43,312 nt of DNA from Clostridia bacterium (GTDB taxonomy: Bacteria; Bacillota; Clostridia; Oscillospirales; CAG-272). The translations under genes were made by a program, and so were the position numbers. The DNA is taken from positions 1 through 43,312 of the forward strand of contig JAFPWV010000156.1 of assembly GCA_017412675.1 (NCBI GenBank), written 5' to 3'. The notes under the pieces were generated by a model. That model saw only the letters and a program-made list of their open reading frames with translations. It was not told the DNA's origin and did not search any database. Below, piece by piece: positions 34,516-40,951 of the stretch; positions within the stretch are counted from its first letter, which is position 1, and each line of letters opens with the position of its first letter.

Positions 34516-35985
34516 ATGAAAAGCATCCTTCGTTTTACGGCGATCCTGTTGATCATCGTTTCCATCACATCGTGCGCAGCGCTCCCTGCAGCCGATGAGA
34601 ATTCGCAATCTCCGGAAATCGCCGCCGATCCCCAAACGGATGGACAGGACGTGATCGCGGAACCTGAAGAAACCCGACCTCACCATCAGGTGCCCGATCT
34701 TGATTTTGACGGATCGACCTTTACGGTCGCTTATCCGATGTGGGCGGGATACGCCTATTACTTTTTCGCCGACGAACAAACCGGGGACGGAATGAACGAC
34801 GCGATCTTTGAGCGTAAAATCCGTGTCGAAGATGCCCTCCGCGTTTCCATCGGTCAGGTTGATACCGGTTATATCGCCGAGGTCGTCGAAGCAATCAAGC
34901 GGTCCGTCCAGGCCGGGGACGATGCCTATCAGCTGGGGCTGTTCCATTGCATCCAGGGGATCGAGGAACTGGCTGCGGGCAATTTCCTCTATAATCTGGA
35001 CGAGATGCCCTACATCGATCTGTCCGCCGACTGGTGGAACCAAAAGCAGATGGATACGCTCCGGCTCGGGAAGAAAACCATATACGGCGTCTCCGACTAT
35101 ATGATCCCCGCCCCGTACTGCCTCTACTTCAACAAAGATTTGATAAACCGCTTCCAGCTTGATAATCCGTATGAACTTGTCTACAACGGTGACTGGACGC
35201 TGGATCGCTATCTCGAGCTGTCCCGAGCCATCACACAGGATCAAAACGGAAACGGAGTTTTTGAGGACGCAGACTTTGCGGGCATGGTTGCGAATGATGC
35301 CTCCTGCTATACCAGTTTTGTTCCGGGCTGCGGCCAGTTCACGACGAGCGTGGATGAAGAAGGAAAGATCTTCCTTGATTTTTATACGGATAAAATGATC
35401 TCCATCGTCGAGAAATTCGGCGCAGTTGTCGTTGATCCCGGAGTCATTCAGGTACCGGGAGCGGTCGGCGGTGTTGAACTGTTCAAAAACGGCAACATCC
35501 TGTTTGATTTGGGTTCCATCGCCGGCGCAGTGAATTTCCGGGACACCGATTTTGACCTCGGCATCCTCCCGTTCCCCAAATACGATGAACAGCAAAGCAG
35601 CTATATCTCCCTGGATTGGGGCGGGCTGATGGGCGTCCCCTCCACAATTCAGAATCCAGAGATGACCGGCGCCGTCATTGAACTCCTTGCGTACGAAAGC
35701 AAAGACACGGTCATACCGGCTTATTACGACGTCCTGCTTGCGGGAAAGCTGGCTCGGGACACGGATACGGTCGCCATGATGGACATTCTCTTCGATACGA
35801 TCGCGTATGAAGTCGGGGGGAATTACTTCGGTTTTTCCAACGGTTTTAACGCCCTCTTCTATACGCTCGGCAGCAATGTGGTCGGGAACAAGAACACGGA
35901 TTTTGCTTCCTTCTACAAACAAAACGAAAAAATGGCGCAGGCCACCATCAGAAGTTTTTATAAAAAGCTTGAAAAGAATGAATAG
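34516..35985 (+). CDS. Extracellular solute-binding lipoprotein of an ABC importer
   Basis: The 489-aa protein has a lipoprotein signal peptide with lipobox ITSC (Cys20), then an acidic Pro/Glu/Gln linker. The solute-binding fold follows (FDGSTFTVAYP, GVSDYMIPAPYCLYFNKDL, WTLDRYLELSRAI, FDLGILPFPKYDE), of the carbohydrate-type family 1 class. The ATG follows GGAGG by 6 bases and its own promoter lies upstream. No permease or ATPase genes are beside it. It is therefore an orphan binding protein that must share membrane parts encoded elsewhere, or act as a sensor. A sugar or oligosaccharide ligand is likely from the family and from the surrounding hydrolases. Base composition is somewhat AT-richer than in the NRPS region. 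Confidence 0.85.
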   Translation: MKSILRFTAILLIIVSITSCAALPAADENSQSPEIAADPQTDGQDVIAEPEETRPHHQVPDLDFDGSTFTVAYPMWAGYAYYFFADEQTGDGMNDAIFERKIRVEDALRVSIGQVDTGYIAEVVEAIKRSVQAGDDAYQLGLFHCIQGIEELAAGNFLYNLDEMPYIDLSADWWNQKQMDTLRLGKKTIYGVSDYMIPAPYCLYFNKDLINRFQLDNPYELVYNGDWTLDRYLELSRAITQDQNGNGVFEDADFAGMVANDASCYTSFVPGCGQFTTSVDEEGKIFLDFYTDKMISIVEKFGAVVVDPGVIQVPGAVGGVELFKNGNILFDLGSIAGAVNFRDTDFDLGILPFPKYDEQQSSYISLDWGGLMGVPSTIQNPEMTGAVIELLAYESKDTVIPAYYDVLLAGKLARDTDTVAMMDILFDTIAYEVGGNYFGFSNGFNALFYTLGSNVVGNKNTDFASFYKQNEKMAQATIRSFYKKLEKNE

Positions 35986-36083
35986 TGTCCGTTGGTCTTG
36001 ACGAGAAGCATGTTCTCACAGCGCAGGACACGAGGTTTTGCCGACGGACGGAAAACAGCCATGAAAGAAAGGCGGAGAGAAAA

Positions 36084-37028
36084 ATGGAAAAAACAGGTCA
36101 AAAACCCTCGGGAGCAAAGAAGGCGGGGAAAGTACTTCTCATTCTCGCCGCAGTCATCCTCGGTGTGCTGCTGATCCTGACCGCGGCCGTGGCGCTTTGG
36201 CTTCCTGCCGCCATCATGACGGGGGAGCGTCAGACGCTTGAGGAGGCTTTCGCGTGGCAGTCGGAACACTATGACACTTCCTTCTATGAAGGGCTGAAAA
36301 AGACGGCATACACCGTTTCCGCGGACGACGGGTACCTCTTGCACGTGGAGCTGCTCGAAAACCCGGAAGCGTCGCCGAAGTATGTGATCATCTCCCACGG
36401 ATATACGGACAACCGGATGGGTTCCCTGAAGTATGTGCCGACCTACCTGGAACTCGGATTCAACTGCATCCTCTACGATCTGAGGGGACACGGGGAAAAT
36501 GAGTCTGATTTCACGACCTACGGGATCCGGGAAGGCGCGGATCTGAACTGCTTGATCGCGGATACCCGGAGCAGATATCCCGATTTGACGGTTCTCGGCC
36601 TCCACGGGGAGTCCCTCGGTGCCGCCACGACCGTCTCCTGCCTGAAATACCGGCCGACGGTGGATTTTGCCGTGGCGGACTGCGGGTTTTCCGATATCAA
36701 GGCGGTCCTCAAGGACGGATACCGGAGTACGGGCGGACCGGCCTTCCTGATCGATCTCGCCGATCTGGGGGCGCGGATCAGGTACGGGTATGCCATCGGG
36801 GACATGCGGCCGATCGATTCCCTCGATGAGAACGAGATCCCGATCCTGTTCATCCACGGGGAGGAAGACCGGTTCATCCTCCCGAAGAACTCCGAAGAAA
36901 TGGCGGCGCGGACGAAAGGACATACGAAAGTGCGTCTGATCCCGGGAGCGGGTCACGCCGAATCCGTCCTGACCGATCCCGCGCTGTATCTGGAGACTGT
37001 CCGGGATTTCTTGAGCGACCTGAAGTAA
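36084..37028 (+). CDS. Membrane-anchored alpha/beta hydrolase
   Basis: The 314-aa protein starts at 36084 with a GGCGGAGAG site; upstream in-frame codons read poorly. A single transmembrane helix at about 16-40 is followed by an alpha/beta hydrolase fold. SHGYTDNRMGS forms the oxyanion region, HGESLGAAT is the nucleophile elbow with Ser, IHGEEDRFI carries the acid and GAGHAES the histidine, so the catalytic triad is complete. The family (BAAT/'serine aminopeptidase S33'-like) includes esterases and peptidases; the substrate is unknown. It follows the solute-binding gene by 98 bases with no terminator seen, and converges on the flavin reductase gene. Confidence 0.85.
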   Translation: MEKTGQKPSGAKKAGKVLLILAAVILGVLLILTAAVALWLPAAIMTGERQTLEEAFAWQSEHYDTSFYEGLKKTAYTVSADDGYLLHVELLENPEASPKYVIISHGYTDNRMGSLKYVPTYLELGFNCILYDLRGHGENESDFTTYGIREGADLNCLIADTRSRYPDLTVLGLHGESLGAATTVSCLKYRPTVDFAVADCGFSDIKAVLKDGYRSTGGPAFLIDLADLGARIRYGYAIGDMRPIDSLDENEIPILFIHGEEDRFILPKNSEEMAARTKGHTKVRLIPGAGHAESVLTDPALYLETVRDFLSDLK

Positions 37029-37085
37029 CGCCCCGAAAGGAGGACGATCCTCTTCATCTTCCCGCCGGGGCCGTCGATCGTGATT

Positions 37086-37595
37086 TCACCGGATCCCCGC
37101 TCCGATCCGTTTTGCCTCGTCCGTGTCGTTCATCGCCGCGCCGAGGCTTTTCCAATGCAGCCAGCTGTCGAGGTTGCGGTACCAGTCCAGCATGTGGTCG
37201 ATGGGCGAGCCGCCGGAGGTCATGAGCAGGACGGTCTCCTTCGGGCCTCCCGCGCTGTCATTCACGACGGGCGCGTACAGGCGGTCGATGGCGGTCTTGA
37301 GCGTTCCCGTGATGTCCCACCAGTAGACGGGCGAAGCGAATACGATCACGTCCGCGTCCCGGAAGGCGGGATAGATCTCGTTCATGTCGTCCCGCTGGAC
37401 GCAGGGCTCGGCGCTGCCCTTCTCTTTTCTCTTGCATCCGCCGCAGTTGAGGCAGCCGCGGACGGTCATGGTCTGGAGGTAAAACTCCGTGATTTGGTTC
37501 CCGTTCGCGGCGGCCGCGTCGGAAAAGGCTTGGATCATGGCGGCGGTGTTGCCGTTTCTCTTTCCCGCGCCATTGAAAATGACGATGTTTTTCAT
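37086..37595 (-). CDS. NADPH-dependent FMN reductase / flavodoxin-like oxidoreductase
   Basis: The 169-aa protein has the flavodoxin-like fold: IVIFNGAGKRNGNT forms the phosphate-binding loop for FMN. CLNCGGCKRK with a further Cys follows, then FASPVYWWDITGTLKTAIDR, a hallmark of NADPH-dependent FMN reductases and iron-sulphur flavoproteins. The C-x2-C-x2-C cluster could bind metal. The start at 37595 has CGGAGG upstream and a consensus promoter at 37639-37667. It converges on the alpha/beta hydrolase with 57 bases between. The same frame stays open upstream to 39167, but that is antisense to the next gene and has no start signal. Confidence 0.88.
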   Translation of the reverse strand: MKNIVIFNGAGKRNGNTAAMIQAFSDAAAANGNQITEFYLQTMTVRGCLNCGGCKRKEKGSAEPCVQRDDMNEIYPAFRDADVIVFASPVYWWDITGTLKTAIDRLYAPVVNDSAGGPKETVLLMTSGGSPIDHMLDWYRNLDSWLHWKSLGAAMNDTDEAKRIGAGIR

Positions 37596-37638
37596 GACAG
37601 GTCCTCCGAGAAAATTCAGTGATTGTTTACCCAGTTCC

Positions 37639-37667
37639 ATTATACATAAAACCGGGTCGGATGTCAA
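37639..37667 (-). promoter_or_regulatory. Consensus promoter of the flavin reductase gene
   Basis: On the minus strand TTGACA (37667-37662) and TATAAT (37644-37639) are separated by exactly 17 bases, matching the housekeeping consensus at all 12 positions. Initiation would be near 37632, about 37 bases before the ATG. The divergent plus-strand promoter begins 8 bases away, so the two may compete for polymerase. Confidence 0.9.
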
Positions 37668-37674
37668 CCGGGAC

Positions 37675-37703
37675 TTGCTTTTCGGGGTATTCGGGTGTAT
37701 AAT
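37675..37703 (+). promoter_or_regulatory. Promoter of the TIM-barrel hydrolase pair
   Basis: TTGCTT (37675-37680) and TATAAT (37698-37703) are 17 bases apart, with initiation expected near 37710. This leaves a leader of about 87 bases before the ATG at 37797, long enough for some control, though I see no known riboswitch in it. Confidence 0.75.
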
Positions 37704-37796
37704 AGAGCCGGTATCCGTTCCCGTTTGTCGGGAGATCGCCATATCGCAGCTCAGGGGGATCATCGATATCGATACGAAAACAGGAGGTAATCTTTG

Positions 37797-39221
37797 ATGT
37801 ACGACTTTCCGAATTGTGTCCCCTGCCCTTCCCCAGAGACAAGTCACGCCATCGAGCTGGACAAGTGGGATATTCCGGGACAGAAGCGGTATTACCGGGA
37901 TCTGCGGGCCCTTGCCGACGACCGCAGGATCCTGCGCAATCCCCACAAGGGATGGTACTGGCACTACATCGACAACGGCTATCCCCGCCCGAATTACCGC
38001 GCGGAACACGATCCCGCGGATCATCTTGAGGATTTCCCCGGCCTGAACCACCTGTATCTCCGCTTCGATTGGGGCGACATCGAGAAGGAAGAGGGCGTTT
38101 ACGACTGGTCCTATATCGACGCCATCATGGAAGAGTGGAGCCGCTACGACTACCGGTTCGGTTTGCGCCTCGTGACCTACGAAGGCGACGGATCCATTCC
38201 CTTTGCCACTCCCGAATATGTCTACAAAGCGGGCGCGAGGTGCTATTCCCTGCCCGGGAACCGCCTCGAACCGGATTACGGCGACCCGATCTTTCTCGAA
38301 AAGCTCTCCCGCTTCATGGAAGAGGCTGGACGGAAGTTCAACGACAATCCGCTCGTCGAACTCGTTGACGTAGGGTCCTTCGGCACCTGGGGAGAGGGTC
38401 ACACCGGCAACGGAAGCGATATCGTGTATCCGTCCGACGTCATCAAGCAGCACATCGATCTGCATGTGAAAAACTTCCCGGACAAGTTCGTGCTCCTGAA
38501 CGACGACCACATCAACCACCGCTGGAGCCGCGGACGCGAAGAAAACCTCGAACTGATCGACTACGCCGCCGCGCTGGGACTCGGCCTGGATGACGACTCC
38601 GTCTGCGTCCGGTACTACGCGGAGAATTGCGGCTACAATACCCTGCGCACGCCGTGGCTCTTCGACCGCTTTTCCCCGAACGCGCCGATCGTGCTGGAAT
38701 TCGAGCACTATCATGCCGTGGCGCCGGAGATCTTCAAAAACGGCTATCCCTTCCTGGATGCGATGCAGAGGACACATGCCACCTTTGCCGGATTCCACGG
38801 GTATCCACGGCCCTGGCTGAAACGGGAACCCTGGCTGACGGAATACGCCGCGAACCGGCTGGGGTACTGGTTCTTCCTCGAAGGGATCGAGCTTCCTCCG
38901 CTGATGGCGGGCGTGAAAAACCGGATCAGGCTGTATTTTGCCAACCGCGGATTTGCCGCCTCCTATCGGAAATACGACCTGAAACTGCGCCTGACCGGTG
39001 AGAACGGCACCCATACGGAAACGCTGGAAACCGACTGCCGGAAATGGGTTCCGGGAGAAGTGACCGCAGAAGACACCGTCGTCCGTCCGGAAATCCTGGC
39101 GGGATCCTACGGCGTTGAGATCGCGCTCTTTGAAGGCGAACGTCCCATCGAGCTTGCCCTGAAGCAAGACCTCAGGAAGGAAGACGGCTTCTATCGGATC
39201 GGGAAAACGAAGGTCCGGTGA
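37797..39221 (+). CDS. DUF4874/DUF4832-type putative glycoside hydrolase
   Basis: The 474-aa protein begins after CAGGAGG. NPHKGWYWHYIDNG near residue 48 is the opening signature I associate with DUF4874/DUF4832 proteins, which are TIM-barrel proteins related to clan-A glycosidases. Candidate catalytic glutamates are in FGTWGEGHTG (end of a mid-barrel strand) and VLEFEHYHA (later strand). A beta-sandwich tail (NRIRLYFANRGFAASYRKYDLKLRL) closes the protein. No signal peptide is seen. It is followed after 51 bases by another barrel protein in the same direction. Activity is not established for the family as far as I know, so the hydrolase label rests on fold and context. Confidence 0.6.
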   Translation: MYDFPNCVPCPSPETSHAIELDKWDIPGQKRYYRDLRALADDRRILRNPHKGWYWHYIDNGYPRPNYRAEHDPADHLEDFPGLNHLYLRFDWGDIEKEEGVYDWSYIDAIMEEWSRYDYRFGLRLVTYEGDGSIPFATPEYVYKAGARCYSLPGNRLEPDYGDPIFLEKLSRFMEEAGRKFNDNPLVELVDVGSFGTWGEGHTGNGSDIVYPSDVIKQHIDLHVKNFPDKFVLLNDDHINHRWSRGREENLELIDYAAALGLGLDDDSVCVRYYAENCGYNTLRTPWLFDRFSPNAPIVLEFEHYHAVAPEIFKNGYPFLDAMQRTHATFAGFHGYPRPWLKREPWLTEYAANRLGYWFFLEGIELPPLMAGVKNRIRLYFANRGFAASYRKYDLKLRLTGENGTHTETLETDCRKWVPGEVTAEDTVVRPEILAGSYGVEIALFEGERPIELALKQDLRKEDGFYRIGKTKVR

Positions 39222-39272
39222 ATCAAACCCGGCGGACTGTTTGCAGAATATCCGTCATGAGGAGGTACGATG

Positions 39273-40499
39273 ATGAAGTTTCCCTTTTCCATGTGGAACT
39301 ACAACCGATTTGAGGATTTCGGACATGTGGGAGACACGGACATGGCTGAGCTCGCCGTCTGGAACCGCTGCGGTCTGACGGTCCCCTGTCTTCCGCGGAT
39401 TTCCTGCCAAGAGACCGACCCTGCCGTCCTCGTTCCCCTGCTTGACCGCGCCGGTTCCCTCGGGATGAAGCTGATCGCGCACATCGGCGAATTGACCTAT
39501 CCCGGCGTCATCCGTTTCGGCGAGGACCGATACCGCGCGCTTTGCAGAGAAGTCTATGCGAAGATACGCCACCCCGCCCTGTTCGGACTTTTCATCGGGG
39601 ACGAACCGAACGGCGCAGACTCGTTTTCCTCCTGCATCACGGCGATGCGCATCCAGCGGGAGGAAATGCCGGAGCTCTCCCCCTGGGTGAATTTTCACAC
39701 GGACATGGACGCCGTGGATCCCACGGAATTCGGCGGGCTCACTTTCCGCGAATGGCTGAAAAAAGCGGCACACGAAGCGGACTTCCGGATCTTCAGCTAC
39801 GGCCATTACGGACAGGTGGCCGGTGAAGGGGGGATCGATTCCTATTTCCGCAATCTGAAAGCCCTCTCCGAAGCCGCCGACGCGGCAGGGGTTGAACTCT
39901 GGAATACGCAGCTTTCGAGCGCGCACCATGTGTTCCCCGTCCCGACGGAGTATCAATTCCTCTGGCAGATCACCACGGCGGCTGCATGCGGCTCCCGCGG
40001 CGTCGTTTGGTTCCGGTTTTATGACCGGCTGGCAGGTCCGAACTACCACGGATCGCCCGTGGATGAATACGGGAATCTTACGGAGCAGTACTTCCGTCTC
40101 CTGCGTTGTCAGCGCAGGTTCAACGATCACTGGGGCGAGACGATCATGGGACTGCGCCATGAAAAAACATACCTCAATCCTTCCCGCGGAGGCTATCCGG
40201 CGTTCGGTCCGGGATGTCATCCGCTGATCGAGCGGATCGATGCCAATGCCCCCGCCGTCATCTCGTTCTTCCGGGATGAGGAAGGGACAGAACATCTCGT
40301 GCTCGTAAACGCATCCCAGACGAAGGACGGCGTGTACAAGATATTCTTTGACAGGGAACGTGTTCTGCTGGAAGAGCTTCTGTACAACGGCGCGGATCAA
40401 AGCCCGTACGAATACGGAAACACAGATGCCGGCTGGGACGGTCTATGGCTCTATCCCGGCCAGATGGCGATTTACAGGATCACCGAAAAGCGCCTTTGA
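39273..40499 (+). CDS. TIM-barrel glycosidase-like protein
   Basis: The 408-aa protein starts at 39273, the second of two consecutive ATG codons, giving a 7-base gap from AGGAGG; 39270 would leave only 4. It reads as a (beta/alpha)8 barrel: LIAHIGELTYPG, FGLFIGDEPNGAD with a Glu at the usual acid/base position of clan-A enzymes, FRIFSYGHYGQV, GVELWNTQLSSAHH, and GSRGVVWFRFYDR. A small C-terminal beta domain ends with LWLYPGQMAIYRI. It is 51 bases after the previous barrel protein and likely cotranscribed. I recognise the fold type but not a named family, so the substrate is open. There is no signal peptide. Confidence 0.55.
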   Translation: MKFPFSMWNYNRFEDFGHVGDTDMAELAVWNRCGLTVPCLPRISCQETDPAVLVPLLDRAGSLGMKLIAHIGELTYPGVIRFGEDRYRALCREVYAKIRHPALFGLFIGDEPNGADSFSSCITAMRIQREEMPELSPWVNFHTDMDAVDPTEFGGLTFREWLKKAAHEADFRIFSYGHYGQVAGEGGIDSYFRNLKALSEAADAAGVELWNTQLSSAHHVFPVPTEYQFLWQITTAAACGSRGVVWFRFYDRLAGPNYHGSPVDEYGNLTEQYFRLLRCQRRFNDHWGETIMGLRHEKTYLNPSRGGYPAFGPGCHPLIERIDANAPAVISFFRDEEGTEHLVLVNASQTKDGVYKIFFDRERVLLEELLYNGADQSPYEYGNTDAGWDGLWLYPGQMAIYRITEKRL

Positions 40500-40951
40500 A
40501 GAAACAGCCGGACGCAGCCGGAGTGTTCCGTCAGGCCGGCAGGTGCGGACGGCAAACGGAGGAAGACGGTTCCGCGAAACGATCGGGCACGGCATCGACG
40601 GCGGGCGTGTCGGCAAAAGAAAAGGCGCACCTTTTCAGGTACGCACAATTCCAGCTTGGTGAATGGGGCTGTCGCGTGAACTCCAAGAAACGGAGAGATG
40701 CGACAGCCGTTCTCTTTCCATAGCGCTATCGGCGTTCTTTTTCTCCTTTATCGAGGAGAAAAAGAACCAAAAAGAGGAACTCTCTGGAAGGCTTGGGTGT
40801 TCCGCACTCTGCGGAGTGCGGGTCAGGGCGCTGCCCTCGACACTCGGGATGCTTCGCATCCCGGGACGCCATTTTGGAAAAGGCGGGCGAAAACTTTTGC
40901 CCTATTTGCGACAACCCGTTTTCCTGTCTCCGTGGACCTCGGAGCGTCCGC
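40500..40951. other. 452-base intergenic stretch with palindromes
   Basis: No gene is supported between the barrel protein and the convergent GH38 gene. Short frames here have no start signals. The left part (40500-40730) shows nothing I can name. The right part carries three perfect hairpins, listed separately. They may end transcripts from both sides, but none has a clean T tract. Confidence 0.5.
40734..40863. repeat. Cluster of three perfect palindromes, REP-like intergenic element
   Basis: GTTCTTTTTCTCC (40734-40746) pairs with GGAGAAAAAGAAC (40755-40767), 13 pairs with an 8-base loop. CCGCACTC (40802-40809) pairs with GAGTGCGG (40814-40821) around TGCG. CGGGATGC (40845-40852) pairs with GCATCCCG (40856-40863) around TTC. 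The phrase GCGCTGCCCTCGACACTCGG between them is the kind of GC-rich text I associate with dispersed intergenic repeats in Clostridia, but copy number cannot be seen from one window. Confidence 0.6.

Noticed and set aside
37596..39167. N-terminal extension of the flavin reductase frame up to 39167
   Set aside because: It would be antisense to the DUF4832-type gene. The short start at 37595 has a ribosome binding site, a consensus promoter and a family-typical N-terminus.
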